Origin: Clostridiaceae bacterium AM27-36LB
Lineage (GTDB): Bacteria; Bacillota; Clostridia; Lachnospirales; Lachnospiraceae
Direction of reading: 5' to 3'
Assembly (NCBI GenBank): GCA_003480725.1
Contig: QUJQ01000003.1
Location: 183,082 to 247,081 of the forward strand
DNA length: 64,000 nt
This document shows positions 7,677 to 16,786 of this stretch, piece by piece. Position 1 is the stretch's first letter; each line of letters begins with the position of its first letter. The notes beneath the pieces were generated by a model. That model searched no databases. It worked only from the letters and a program-made list of their open reading frames with translations, and was not told the DNA's origin. A program made the position numbers and the translations under genes.

Positions 7677-9476
7677 TTATGCCAGCCTTTCCATCTCATC
7701 CAGATATTCAGAGAACACTTGAAGCGCATCCTCCACCGGTTTTTTCTGTTCCATATCCACTCCTGCCAGTCTGAGAAGCTCCAGCGGATACATAGAGCTT
7801 CCTCCTTTCAGGAATTTCTTATACTGCTCTACGGCTGCTTCTCCTTCTCTCAGGATCTTCCCTGAAAGTGCAATTGCTGCGGAAAATCCAGTCGCATACT
7901 GATATACATAAAATGGGGTATAGAAATGGGGTATCCTTGCCCATTCCATCTCAATCTGCCGGTCAATACAGATATCTTCACCAAAATATGCTTTGTTAAG
8001 ATCATAATAAATGCTGCACAGACGTTCAGCCGTCAATGCTTCGCCCGCCTCCTGCAGTCCGTGGGTGATCTTTTCAAATTCCGCAAACATGGTCTGTCGA
8101 TACAGCGTCGTGCGGAACTGCTCCAGAAAATAATTGATCAGATATGCCTTATTCTTCGGATCTTTGGTCTTTTTCAGCAAATGATGGATCAACAGTGCCT
8201 CATTGCAGGTAGATGCCACTTCTGCGACAAAGATCCGGTAACCGGCATAAATATACGGCTGTGTCTCGTCAGAATACCAGGAGTGGAGTGCGTGCCCCAT
8301 CTCATGTGCCAGGGTAAATACATCATTTAGTGTCCCCTGATAATTCAGCAGCACATATGGATGCGTGCCATATGCTCCCCAGGAATAGGCTCCGCTTCTC
8401 TTTCCCTGATTTTCATACACATCAATCCAGCCATGTTCAAATCCATCTTTCAAATGGGACAGATACTCTTCTCCCATGGGTGCCAGCCCTTCCAGAACTG
8501 TTTTCTTTGCATCTTCAAAAGAAAAATGTTCTCCGCTGTTCTCTGTCATGGGTGTATAGAGATCATACATATGCAATTCATCAAGACCCAGCAGTTTTTT
8601 ACGTATTTTCACATACCGATGCATCAGCGGCAGATGCTCATGCACCACATGGATCAGATTGTCATAGACAGACACCGGAATATGGCTTCCATCCAGTGCT
8701 GCCTCCAGGTCTGATCCATATCTTCTCGCTCTCGCAAAAAATACTTCCTGCTTCACGTTCGCACGATACGTTGCTGCCAGGGTATTGCGGAATTTCTCAT
8801 AAACTCCGTACAATGCCTCAAATGCATCCTTTCTCACCCTCTGATCCTTGCTCTGCAACAGAGAAATAAAACGTCCATGGGTCACTTCCACGTCCGTGCC
8901 ATCTTCCCCTGTGATCTTCGGAAAACGGATATCTGCATTGTTGAACATGGAAAAAATATCTTTTGGACTTTCTGCCATTTCACCGGCAGATGCCAGAAGC
9001 TTTTCCATCTCTCCGGGCAGAACATGTGCCTTTTGTCTGATCATATTTTCAAAATACTGCCCATATACCCGAAGTTCACCGTTTTCCTGTAAATATTTCT
9101 CAATGGTTCCTTCTGGCAGCTCCATGATCTCCGGCTCAATATAAGAAGTCCGCTCGGACATCTCCACCAGAAGACTCTGTGCGCGGCTTGCCAGATTCTG
9201 ATAGACGGCATTATCTGTATTTTCATGTAGTCGCTGATTGGCATAAACATACACTTTTTCTGCGAGCATATTCATTTTATCACATAATCTTTGCATGGAA
9301 AGGAGGGTCTGCGCACTCTCGCCCAGCCGACCTTCATAAGCAGACAATTCCGGCAGGTGCTCCTTCAATCGGGTAAAATCCGCCTCCCACTCATCGTCAT
9401 TTTTATATAAATCTTCAATCGCCCACTTTGCCTCTGCGGGGATCTCCTCTCTTGTACACAATCCTCTATCTGCCAT
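7677..9476 (-). CDS. pepF: Oligoendopeptidase F (M3B zinc peptidase)
   Basis: A 599-residue cytosolic metallopeptidase that cuts short peptides (in Lactococcus, 7-17 residues). The zinc site HEMGHALHSW lies near residue 390, with the third ligand Glu in the following EVASTCNEALL segment about 25 residues on, which is the M3 arrangement. The N-terminal half is the helical lid domain. Length matches PepF (about 600). ATG at 9476 is preceded by GAAAGGAAG. It is the first gene of a two-gene unit with the nitroreductase and lies just downstream of the terminator closing the exporter operon. Likely role: recycling peptides from uptake or protein turnover. Confidence 0.95.
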   Translation of the reverse strand: MADRGLCTREEIPAEAKWAIEDLYKNDDEWEADFTRLKEHLPELSAYEGRLGESAQTLLSMQRLCDKMNMLAEKVYVYANQRLHENTDNAVYQNLASRAQSLLVEMSERTSYIEPEIMELPEGTIEKYLQENGELRVYGQYFENMIRQKAHVLPGEMEKLLASAGEMAESPKDIFSMFNNADIRFPKITGEDGTDVEVTHGRFISLLQSKDQRVRKDAFEALYGVYEKFRNTLAATYRANVKQEVFFARARRYGSDLEAALDGSHIPVSVYDNLIHVVHEHLPLMHRYVKIRKKLLGLDELHMYDLYTPMTENSGEHFSFEDAKKTVLEGLAPMGEEYLSHLKDGFEHGWIDVYENQGKRSGAYSWGAYGTHPYVLLNYQGTLNDVFTLAHEMGHALHSWYSDETQPYIYAGYRIFVAEVASTCNEALLIHHLLKKTKDPKNKAYLINYFLEQFRTTLYRQTMFAEFEKITHGLQEAGEALTAERLCSIYYDLNKAYFGEDICIDRQIEMEWARIPHFYTPFYVYQYATGFSAAIALSGKILREGEAAVEQYKKFLKGGSSMYPLELLRLAGVDMEQKKPVEDALQVFSEYLDEMERLA

Positions 9477-9537
9477 CGTATTCTTCCTTTCACCGTTTCT
9501 TATTTTAACGCAAAGCTCCTAGAAGTCAATGCAAGAT

Positions 9538-9588
9538 AGAAAAAAAGACACTGTAAAATCTGCTTTTCAAAACAGGTTTCACAATGTC
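9538..9588 (-). terminator. Terminator of the ABC exporter operon
   Basis: On the minus strand 16-base arms (9573-9588 and 9547-9562; one mismatch, two G-U pairs on the RNA) around a 10-base loop are followed directly by a run of T. It begins 11 bases after the permease stop codon. Confidence 0.85.
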
Positions 9589-9599
9589 CCTCCTTCTTT

Positions 9600-10955
9600 T
9601 TACTCATTACGGATCGCTGCAAGCGGACTCAGCTTCATTGCCCGAAGTGCCGGGAAAAATCCTGCCACCATGCCTACCAGCACCGCAAATGCCAGCGATA
9701 TTACCACCAGCCAGATTGGAATGTAAGAGATTCCTTCGTAGTATCCTCCTGCTGCAGATCCGGCAATCATATTGATCACGATCGATATGATGCCGCTCAG
9801 GATCAAACCGATCAGACCTCCGAAAAATCCAATAAATCCAGCTTCCAGCAGAAACATAGTTCTGATATTTCCAAGATCACAGCCCAGCACTTTGATGATA
9901 CCGATCTCCTTCGTCCGTTCATAGATAGACATCATCATGGTATTTGCAATACCGATCGCTGCAACAAACAAGGATACCGCACCGATTCCTCCAAGCACCA
10001 GCTGGATCATCTTCATCTGTTCCTGGGTCTGTTCCATCCATTCCGCATTGCTGTTGGCACCATAGCCCATCTCCTGTATGGTCTTCTGTACTTCTGTTAC
10101 ATTTTCCATCTTATCAACCCGTACATAGACCTGTTCATAATAGAGTTCTTTATAAGGTTTCCCGGATTTTGTCGTAGGCTGTCCCGGGATCACTTTATTT
10201 TTGAAGATTTTCTTCAGCTCTGCTTTCAGTGCATCAATATCAGCATAAACACTATAGCTGTTTTCACTATATTCATCAGTCCCTCCAGCCAGCATTCCGC
10301 AAGTAGGAATAATGTATTTCTTCGGAGGAGTTGTAGGCGTACTGCGGTCTCCTCCACTTCCACCATTCTTCGACTGATAATAGGCATCCGTATCAAAGAT
10401 CACAAACACCGGCTGATTCATCAAATCCACATCTATGGCTTCACTATTTTCCCAATAGCCTTCATTGGTCTTTGAATTATAAAAATTGGTGATCACCTGA
10501 TTACCATAGAAGAACGAAAGCGGAGCATCTGCTTCCGGAAGTGTACCTTCACCAACTTTCATATCCATATTCTGAAGTGCTTCCTGTGTCATTCCCTGAA
10601 CTGTCAGGCTGCCTTCGTAAACTCCCTGCTTCAGCAGCACATAGGTACTCAGTATCGGAGAAGCAAATTCCACATGAGGAATCTTGGAGATCGTCTCCAC
10701 AACGCCATCGTCGATCCTCAGTTCTTCCTGTGATGAATCAGAATTATAATTTCCCCAGGTATTTACATTGATGGTCGTCAAACCTCCATACTGCTCGATC
10801 TGCTCCAAGGAGCTTTTCTGAAGTCCCAGACCGAGGGAAATCATAACCACGATCGACGCAGTTCCTATGACCACTCCCAGTACCGTCAGAGCTGTACGAA
10901 GCTTTCGTCTGAGCAGATTGGAACCGCTCATGCGAAGCAAATCTGAAAATTTCAT
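9600..10955 (-). CDS. MacB/FtsX-type ABC transporter permease
   Basis: A 451-residue integral membrane protein with the MacB architecture: one N-terminal membrane helix (about residues 19-42), a large extracellular domain (about 45-310) with a Gly/Ser/Thr/Pro-rich patch, then three C-terminal helices (about 318-445) forming the FtsX domain. Such permeases work as dimers with a separate ATPase and act as mechanotransmitters or exporters of peptides, lipids or antibiotics rather than importers. It starts 12 bases after the CARDB-type protein gene. The complete three-gene unit ATPase-secreted protein-permease ends at a strong terminator, which implies a fixed three-part complex. Substrate is unknown. 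Confidence 0.9.
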   Translation of the reverse strand: MKFSDLLRMSGSNLLRRKLRTALTVLGVVIGTASIVVMISLGLGLQKSSLEQIEQYGGLTTINVNTWGNYNSDSSQEELRIDDGVVETISKIPHVEFASPILSTYVLLKQGVYEGSLTVQGMTQEALQNMDMKVGEGTLPEADAPLSFFYGNQVITNFYNSKTNEGYWENSEAIDVDLMNQPVFVIFDTDAYYQSKNGGSGGDRSTPTTPPKKYIIPTCGMLAGGTDEYSENSYSVYADIDALKAELKKIFKNKVIPGQPTTKSGKPYKELYYEQVYVRVDKMENVTEVQKTIQEMGYGANSNAEWMEQTQEQMKMIQLVLGGIGAVSLFVAAIGIANTMMMSIYERTKEIGIIKVLGCDLGNIRTMFLLEAGFIGFFGGLIGLILSGIISIVINMIAGSAAGGYYEGISYIPIWLVVISLAFAVLVGMVAGFFPALRAMKLSPLAAIRNE

Positions 10956-10967
10956 AAGCTGCCCCTT

Positions 10968-12722
10968 CTATTCCTGATCATCTGTATCTTCTGCCTCATC
11001 TGATGTGATATTATCTCCATCTTCTTCATCCAGATCCATAATATCGTCTTCCAGATTCTGCTGCTCTTTTTTCTTTTTCCGTTTCATCACGATAACTGCA
11101 CCTGCCACACCTGCTGCTATAAGAATCACTACCACAACAGCAATCTTTCCACCGATTCCCATGCCATTTCCAGTGTCACCATCAGGCATCGCGGTGTCAT
11201 CATGCATACCATCATCATAAGCCGGTTCTGTTACAAAAAGCGAAATCTCTTTCTCAACGGTAGTTGGTGCTCCGGTCTCATCCTCATAAGTGATCTGCAG
11301 CTTTACTGTTCCATCGTCAGTAGTCGCTGCTTCTCCGGTCAGATACATATCCACAGAACCGGTAGCTCCAGAATCCAGGTTACCAACAAAGCTGTCTCCA
11401 CCAGAGAAGAACTCACTGTCAGTCTTCACAGACACATTGTAAAGCTTGGTCTTTCCAAGATTATAGATACTAAACATCACATTGGCTTCACTGCCCACAT
11501 CAATGCTGGACGGTGTCACCTCTGGCTGGCTCATGTCGATTCTTGCTTCCTGCTTCACCGGAATGGACACACTGGCCTTATTTGTATAAGCATTCACATG
11601 CTCATCCTCATAACTCATATTCACATTAATAGCATACGGCTTCTGTGCCAGATCAGACCTGGCTTCCATCTCGATCTGAATATCTCTGGTCCCATTTTTT
11701 GCCATCTTATCCACAAAAATAGTATTGGAACCTGCAGTCGGAAGGAAGGATTCATAGGTTGTCTCCGAATCTTTTCCCTCTACTGCCGCATCAAACTCAA
11801 AAATCATATTGTTGACACTGGTAGCTGTAGATGTGTTTTTCAGATGAAGTGTCAGCATAAAGCTGTCACCTGCATGTACCACTTCTGGATTTGTCTCAAA
11901 ACCAGTCACGATCACCCGCGGGGTGGATGCTTTTCCATCTGCACTCACACCTGCGGTTCCGCTGGTCTGAATATACGTATCCAGGGTAGTGGTCTGACTG
12001 CTTCCGTCAGATGCAAAATATCTTACATTAAAGGAAATCTTCTGATATCCATTCCCCACATCGCTTCTGGTCTGAAGATTCCAGGTCAGTTCCCGGCGGC
12101 GGTCCATATCAGACATACCCGTATTGGTTCCCGGAAGATCCTCAATGGTCTGAGAATATCCTGACTTGGTGATCTCAAAGGGCCAGGTAGCAGTGTCCGT
12201 ACTGAGCACCGGAGTCACCACAGCCTTCGTTACATTGGTCTTTCCCATATTCACGATCGGAAGTACGATGCTCACCGGTTGTCCTGCATTGGCCACCGGT
12301 GTCACCCAGTTGCCGCCGACAGTCAGGAAATGATCTGCATTGACCGGAACGGTCGTGTCATTGTCTTTGTCATCTTTGTCATCTTTGCTGTCATCCTTGG
12401 GGGGATTAACTACTGCATCCATCTGTGCTTTTGCTTTGCTCACATAGTTGGTAACACCTGTGGCTGTGGTCATATTATCAATCTGCGCCAGTGCTTTCGT
12501 AATAATTTCATCTAATTTACTGGTATATTTATTGTCCGGATCTATTAATCTCTTATAATCAGCCAATTCTTTAGGCGCACCCTCTTTTGCTTTTGCAAGA
12601 AGCTTTGTCTCATCTATTTCTGCCGCCTCCACACTTATTCCCGGCACCATAGCCACTGCCATCGGAACCATCATGCTCAGGCACAGTCCCAGCACAATTC
12701 CTTTCATTCCCCACTTATTCAT
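10968..12722 (-). CDS. Secreted, membrane-anchored CARDB/COG1361-type protein of the ABC exporter
   Basis: A 584-residue surface protein. It has an N-terminal signal peptide (about 1-34, ending in VEAAE). A helical stretch of charged residues follows, with a KDDSKDDKDDKDND linker. Two or three beta-rich modules of the CARDB/COG1361 S-layer-like type cover roughly 140-520 (repeated pattern of DVGSEANVMFSIYNLGKTKL type). A single membrane helix lies near 535-555, with a KRKKKK stop-transfer signal and a very acidic cytoplasmic tail. Its start overlaps the ATPase stop by 4 bases (ATGA). By position it replaces the MacA-type adaptor of Gram-negative MacAB, and may gather substrate or tie the permease to the wall. 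The exact function of such partners is not known to me. Confidence 0.85.
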   Translation of the reverse strand: MNKWGMKGIVLGLCLSMMVPMAVAMVPGISVEAAEIDETKLLAKAKEGAPKELADYKRLIDPDNKYTSKLDEIITKALAQIDNMTTATGVTNYVSKAKAQMDAVVNPPKDDSKDDKDDKDNDTTVPVNADHFLTVGGNWVTPVANAGQPVSIVLPIVNMGKTNVTKAVVTPVLSTDTATWPFEITKSGYSQTIEDLPGTNTGMSDMDRRRELTWNLQTRSDVGNGYQKISFNVRYFASDGSSQTTTLDTYIQTSGTAGVSADGKASTPRVIVTGFETNPEVVHAGDSFMLTLHLKNTSTATSVNNMIFEFDAAVEGKDSETTYESFLPTAGSNTIFVDKMAKNGTRDIQIEMEARSDLAQKPYAINVNMSYEDEHVNAYTNKASVSIPVKQEARIDMSQPEVTPSSIDVGSEANVMFSIYNLGKTKLYNVSVKTDSEFFSGGDSFVGNLDSGATGSVDMYLTGEAATTDDGTVKLQITYEDETGAPTTVEKEISLFVTEPAYDDGMHDDTAMPDGDTGNGMGIGGKIAVVVVILIAAGVAGAVIVMKRKKKKEQQNLEDDIMDLDEEDGDNITSDEAEDTDDQE

Positions 12723-13441
12723 TGCTCATCCTCCTTGTATTCACTTCTGTCCTCGATCTTCACGATCTTACCATCTATGATATGAAAGATGCGGTCTGCA
12801 AATCCCGCCAGATGGTTGTCATGGGTTACCATGACCATTGTCTGATTCTTCTCTGTCACAACTTTTCTCATCAATCCCAGCACCTCTGCTGATGTTTTGG
12901 AATCCAGATTACCAGTGGGCTCATCCGCAAAAATAATCTCCGGATCCAATACCAGGGCACGTGCCACACCCACACGTTGCTGCTGTCCTCCCGACATCTC
13001 ATTTGGCCGGTGCTTCATGTGTTTAGGAAGTCCTACCAGCTTCAGCATCTCCACTGCCTTGGCTTCCCTTATCTTCTTATCCACTCCCCGGAATGTCAAC
13101 GGCAATGCTACATTTTCAATAGCATTCATGGTTCCCAGCAGATTAAAGGACTGAAAAATAAATCCCACATGCTCCCTCCGGAACTTGACAAGCTGATTTT
13201 CATTCATTTTTTCCAGATGCTCGCCAGCCACGATCACTTCGCCTTTGGTCGGCTTTTCCAGCCCAGCAAGCATGTTCAGCATGGTAGATTTTCCAGAACC
13301 GGATGTACCGACAATCGCACAGAACTCACCTTTGTAGATAGTCAGATCCACACCGTTGAGCGCACGGACTTTTTCATTGCCTACCCGGAATATTTTATAG
13401 AGGTTCTTCACCTGAATCGCAGGTTCCCGTGTCTTTTCCAC
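12719..13441 (-). CDS. ABC transporter ATP-binding protein (MacB/LolD type)
   Basis: A 240-residue ATPase. I chose GTG at 13441, 8 bases after AGGAGGAG. The longer reading frame to 13510 would translate through a palindrome and has no RBS. Walker A is GTSGSGKST, the Q-loop follows in FIFQSFNLL, the signature is [15 protein letters not shown], Walker B is [14 protein letters not shown], and the H-loop is MVTHD. The N-terminal [23 protein letters not shown] is typical of the LolD/MacB subfamily, which pairs with FtsX-domain permeases. It is first in the three-gene operon and drives the permease encoded two genes on. Confidence 0.95.
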   Translation of the reverse strand: MEKTREPAIQVKNLYKIFRVGNEKVRALNGVDLTIYKGEFCAIVGTSGSGKSTMLNMLAGLEKPTKGEVIVAGEHLEKMNENQLVKFRREHVGFIFQSFNLLGTMNAIENVALPLTFRGVDKKIREAKAVEMLKLVGLPKHMKHRPNEMSGGQQQRVGVARALVLDPEIIFADEPTGNLDSKTSAEVLGLMRKVVTEKNQTMVMVTHDNHLAGFADRIFHIIDGKIVKIEDRSEYKEDEQ

Positions 13442-13468
13442 GCTTCTCCTCCTGTATTTATAGAATAT

Positions 13469-13505
13469 TAGGGCATGGTTCCGGTTCAAAGGGAACCATG
13501 CCCTA
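13469..13505 (-). promoter_or_regulatory. 14-bp perfect palindrome in the leader of the exporter operon
   Basis: Arms TAGGGCATGGTTCC (13469-13482) and GGAACCATGCCCTA (13492-13505) around a 9-base centre, 27 bases before the GTG start. A TATGAT-like -10 lies just upstream at 13516-13521 on the minus strand with only a weak -35. The palindrome could be the operator of a dimeric repressor or a 5' mRNA hairpin. No T run follows, so it is not an intrinsic terminator. Confidence 0.6.
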
Positions 13506-13693
13506 TACAAAGTATATCATAGATTAATCTATATAATTCTTAATTAATCTTAATTTTATTCTTTTTCTTATTTTTTCAAATGCTAATTTTCCTCAGTACT
13601 ACAGAAAAGTTCACTTTTGAAAATAATGCAAAATCATGTCAAAACATAAGATTTAGTAACAATTTAGTAACACGATTTATGCCTGACCAATAT

Positions 13694-13779
13694 AATTGGA
13701 TGAAGTGTTGGGCAACATGCGCGGTGTAGTGAAGGTGGCTGCCCAAAATCTAGCTCGCGGGTTGCTAATTGGATGAAGT
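13694..13779. repeat. Short interspersed repeat, left side of the IS
   Basis: AATTGGATGAAGTGTTG at 13694-13710 recurs with one change at 13767-13783, a period of 73 bases. Within the unit, TTGGGCA (13708-13714) and TGCCCAA (13740-13746) can pair. The 24-base segment 13756-13779 recurs with a single mismatch at 15153-15176, immediately beyond the right end of the IS. Minus-strand frames through it look spurious. Confidence 0.7.
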
Positions 13780-13880
13780 ATTGAAGTGGTAAGCTAAAAG
13801 TAGACACTATCCAAAAAATTGTAAACAAGTGGTATACTTTGATCAACAAGTATATTTCTTGTTGCACAGGAGGTGTATCT

Positions 13881-14255
13881 ATGATCCCAAAAGAACAGCG
13901 CATAGCCATTGCCAAAGAAATTGTAGACGGTTCTCTCTCTAGTCGTGAAGCTGCTGAAAAGTATGGTATTTCAAAATCATTGGCAGCTAAATATGCAACA
14001 GATTATCGTCGAGAAAACGGCTTACCCGTGAGAACATCCACTCCGCGTACCCCGGAGACGAAAGCAATTATGTTAAAATCTTCCAATGATTCGTTCCATT
14101 TGGAAGATTATCAGTCAATGACAAAAGATCAATTGATTGAAGAACTTATTAAATCAAAAATCAATGAAGCCAGGGCAAAAAAAGGGCACGAAGTGAAAGG
14201 GGATGGTCAAAACAAGGAGTTCATTTCTTTAAGCAGCAAGAATTCGAAATCGTGA
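13881..14255 (+). CDS. IS3-family transposase OrfA (helix-turn-helix protein)
   Basis: A 124-residue DNA-binding subunit. ATG at 13881 is 6 bases after AGGAGGT. Residues 1-60 form a transposase helix-turn-helix (GSLSSREAAEKYGISKSLAAKY), and the C-terminal part is the leucine-zipper-like region that mediates OrfA/OrfAB contacts in this family. On its own OrfA usually represses or modulates transposition. Its last codons overlap the orfB frame by 4 bases, and an A7 slippery run inside it can shift ribosomes into orfB. Confidence 0.9.
   Translation: MIPKEQRIAIAKEIVDGSLSSREAAEKYGISKSLAAKYATDYRRENGLPVRTSTPRTPETKAIMLKSSNDSFHLEDYQSMTKDQLIEELIKSKINEARAKKGHEVKGDGQNKEFISLSSKNSKS
14177..14183 (+). other. 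Programmed -1 frameshift site
   Basis: Read in the orfA frame the heptamer is A AAA AAA, followed by GGG. Slipping back one base enters the orfB frame, which is open without a stop from 14174 to the orfB stop at 15106. This is the classic IS3 mechanism for making the OrfAB transposase. The frame relation (-1) and the run are seen directly; frameshifting itself is inferred. Confidence 0.8.
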
Positions 14256-15106
14256 TGGAACTTTCAAAAGAATTTCCTGTTGCGGTTCTTTGCCGATTAA
14301 TGAATGTAAATCGAAGTGGCTTTTACAAGTGGAAAAAACGCCTGGAACATCCTTCAAAACGACTGTTATCCTTTGTAAGTGATCTGGCATTATTCAAGGA
14401 ATACCATGCTAAATATCCATCACATGGCTATCGCTGGCTTAATGCCAAGATTCGTTTAGATACAGGACTAAAAATGTCTGATCAGTATGCTCATAAGTGT
14501 TGTAAAACGGCAGGGATTATGAGCATATCCAAGCATTACCGCTATAAGAAGCCAGGAGATCCATTCAAGGTGTATCCGAACCTAATGGCAACCGGGTTAA
14601 ATATCACCGGACCATTGCAGTGTATCACAAGTGACATGACTGCATTTCGATTAAAAGGGGGTTATTATAAATTGACCTTGTATATGGATCTTTGGAATAA
14701 TGAAATCCTGTCATACTCGCTTTCAGGTCGCAAAGGAGACAGAATGACATATATAAGTGGTCTAAAAGACTTGATTTCCATCAAGCAAAAGTATCCTGGT
14801 CTGGAAATGATTCTTCATACAGATCAGGGATCGGTCTATGCATCTAAGGACTTTAATGAGCTTTTGCCTTTATATAACATCGTTCATTCTATGTCCAGAG
14901 CCGGAACCCCAACAGATAATGCAGCAATGGAGGCGATTAATGGCTGGATCAAAACAGAGATGTTTACAGATCTGCACATAACCAGCAATGAAAACATTGA
15001 GAATGAGATAAAAGAGTATATTACGTTCTTTAATGAAGAAAGACCTGCATACTCATTAAACTATTTGACACCAAAACAATATAAGGAGTACTATGCTCAG
15101 TTTTGA
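14252..15106 (+). CDS. IS3-family transposase OrfB (DDE integrase domain)
   Basis: The catalytic subunit of the IS, 284 residues when started at GTG 14252, but more probably produced as an OrfAB fusion by frameshifting at 14177-14183. An HTH_21-like segment (RSGFYKWKKR, residues 21-30, and YPSHGYRW) precedes an rve integrase core. The catalytic triad is D128 (TSDMT), D191 (HTDQGS) and E227 (AAMEAING), giving the canonical DD(35)E spacing. K/R residues after the Glu are present (GWIKTEMF). It ends FFNEERPAYSLNYLTPKQY, as usual for the family. It appears complete and functional. Confidence 0.95.
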   Translation: MMELSKEFPVAVLCRLMNVNRSGFYKWKKRLEHPSKRLLSFVSDLALFKEYHAKYPSHGYRWLNAKIRLDTGLKMSDQYAHKCCKTAGIMSISKHYRYKKPGDPFKVYPNLMATGLNITGPLQCITSDMTAFRLKGGYYKLTLYMDLWNNEILSYSLSGRKGDRMTYISGLKDLISIKQKYPGLEMILHTDQGSVYASKDFNELLPLYNIVHSMSRAGTPTDNAAMEAINGWIKTEMFTDLHITSNENIENEIKEYITFFNEERPAYSLNYLTPKQYKEYYAQF

Positions 15107-15152
15107 GTGTATAAAAAATGAAAAAAGTGTCTACTTTTTGTTGACTAGTGCA

Positions 15153-15203
15153 CGCGGGTTGCTAATTGAATGAAGTGTTGGGCAGTAATCGCGGTGCAAC
15201 GGA
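15153..15203. repeat. Short interspersed repeat, right side of the IS
   Basis: CGCGGGTTGCTAATTGAATG begins a 24-base segment matching 13756-13779 with one difference. It continues into GTTGGGCA-N5-CGCGGTG, which matches the other left copy at 13707-13726. The right copy thus looks like a full unit and the left copy next to the IS like a truncated one. Confidence 0.65.
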
Positions 15204-15218
15204 GGCATTCACAGTTTT

Positions 15219-16583
15219 TCACCGCTTCTCCCATTTCCCGGTTCGATACCTGCAATAGGAGATCAGCCAGTTAGCAGTCCAGCCTACCGGAACTGCCGCC
15301 CACACCATGAAGATACCGCATCTTGGAGCCATGGTCACCGCTACGATCACACGGATTCCAAGGTTTACCAGATTTGCCACAGTAAAGAGCTTCATATCAC
15401 CAGCTCCTCTAAGCACACCGTCTGCAGTCATCTTAAAACCGATCAGACAGTAAAACCAGCCCATAAACATCATGCAGCTCACAGCTGTCTGCATAGCTGC
15501 TGGCGTGCCATCTGCTCCCAGGAACAGGTACGCAAGGCTGTCTCCCGACAGTTCCAGGGCCAGACAGATCACTGCTGCAAAGCCAAGGACCATAATCGTC
15601 ACTGCACGATATCCCTCTCTGACCCGGTCTTTCTGTTCTGCTCCGATATTCTGTGCCGTATAAGAAGAAATGGCATTTCCCATGGCAGACATAGGAACAA
15701 TACATATGGATTCCACACGCATGGCAGCCGAATAACCTGCCAGCATCTGAGAACCAAAGCTGTTGACCACGGATTGTACCAGCATCATACCGATGGACAC
15801 TGTAGACTGCTGCAGGATCGACGGAAGTGCAATACCTGTCATAGTACGAAGTTCCGTCATACTGAAAATATGTTTCCAGACGCTTCCCGTCCCTGTTTTC
15901 AGCGCAGCATCTTGATTTCCTTTCATTCCTCGTAAAGTCCGCAGCAGCACGCTGAAAGACAGTACTGCGGAGATTCCCTGTGCAATCAGCGTGGCCCAGG
16001 CTACACCGGAAACTCCCATATGAAGAGACTTTACCATAAAAATATCCAGTCCCACATTGAAGATTGACGAAAAGACCAGAAAATACAGTGGAATCCGGGA
16101 TTTGCCAAGGGCATTGAACATAGCGGACAACACATTGTACATAAACAGAAATGGCAGTCCCAGAAAATAAATATTCAGATACACCACAGACAGATCCAGC
16201 ACGTCTGACGGTGTCTGCAACAGATTCATGATCCATTTTCCGCAGAGCAGCCCCACACTTCCTAGCAGGATGCTGATGACAAGAAAAGTAAGCAGTGCTG
16301 TATAGACTGCTGTCTTCATACGATCATAGGCTTTCGCACCAAAATGACGGCTCACCACTACCGATGCCCCCATGCCGCCACCAATGGCCACACAGATAAA
16401 TACATTTGTCAGCGAATAAGAAGCCCCCACCGCCGCCAGTGCCTGCTCACTCACATAACGGCCGACAATGGCTGAATCCACCATCGTATAGGTCTGTTGG
16501 AACAGATTTCCGATGATCATAGGCAGCGCAAACAATGCCAGCGCATACATAGGTTTCTTTTTTATCAAATAATCCTGATTCAT
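15219..16583 (-). CDS. MATE family efflux transporter
   Basis: A 454-residue integral membrane exporter with the 12-helix, two-bundle MATE layout. It begins MYALALFALPMIIGNLFQQ, and TMVDSAIVGRYVSEQALAAVG is the helix-1/2 signature of NorM/DinF-type multidrug antiporters (Na+- or H+-driven). The second half repeats the pattern (LPSILQQSTVSIGMMLVQS). The closest subgroup by pattern is the Firmicute MATE proteins exporting cationic drugs or unknown metabolites. It is monocistronic, facing the right end of the IS with its stop only about 65 bases away. The ribosome site is weak (AGAAAGAG). Confidence 0.93.
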   Translation of the reverse strand: MNQDYLIKKKPMYALALFALPMIIGNLFQQTYTMVDSAIVGRYVSEQALAAVGASYSLTNVFICVAIGGGMGASVVVSRHFGAKAYDRMKTAVYTALLTFLVISILLGSVGLLCGKWIMNLLQTPSDVLDLSVVYLNIYFLGLPFLFMYNVLSAMFNALGKSRIPLYFLVFSSIFNVGLDIFMVKSLHMGVSGVAWATLIAQGISAVLSFSVLLRTLRGMKGNQDAALKTGTGSVWKHIFSMTELRTMTGIALPSILQQSTVSIGMMLVQSVVNSFGSQMLAGYSAAMRVESICIVPMSAMGNAISSYTAQNIGAEQKDRVREGYRAVTIMVLGFAAVICLALELSGDSLAYLFLGADGTPAAMQTAVSCMMFMGWFYCLIGFKMTADGVLRGAGDMKLFTVANLVNLGIRVIVAVTMAPRCGIFMVWAAVPVGWTANWLISYCRYRTGKWEKR

Positions 16584-16726
16584 ATTCTCACACTCTTTCT
16601 ATTCCTGTTTTCCGTATCATATGATAATAAACCGGCACAAACAGCGAACACGCATGGAGTCACCCAGTACTCCTTTTTTCGCCTTTACACTATAATACAC
16701 GTAGTCAGGAAACTCAAGAACCACAT

Positions 16727-16757
16727 AAAAAGAACGGCTGCAATGAACCGTTCTTTT
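16727..16757 (-). terminator. Terminator of carAB
   Basis: Stem AAAGAACGG/CCGTTCTTT with a 10-base loop (arms 16729-16737 and 16748-16756). On the minus strand it ends in TTTTT and starts about 30 bases after the carB stop. Confidence 0.82.
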
Positions 16758-16786
16758 CTATAATATTTTTGTAACTATTCAGTTAT

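Larger units (their letters stand above)
13782..15152 (+). mobile_element. IS3-family insertion sequence
   Basis: About 1371 bases carrying overlapping orfA and orfB. The ends share the inverted block AAAAGTAGACAC (13795-13806; complement at 15128-15139). Extending outward gives 26-base imperfect terminal repeats (20 of 26 identical) that begin TG and end CA, as in IS3 elements. No 3-4 bp target duplication is evident. The right end abuts exactly a 24-bp repeat that also occurs just left of the element. Both reading frames are intact, so the element could be active. Outer boundaries are uncertain by a few bases. Confidence 0.85.

Noticed and set aside
13442..13510. N-terminal extension of the exporter ATPase
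   Set aside because: Would translate a 14-bp palindrome and lacks an RBS; GTG 13441 has AGGAGGAG upstream.
13664..13915. 83-codon minus-strand frame left of the IS
   Set aside because: Runs across the short repeat and the IS end; composition follows the repeat, not a protein.
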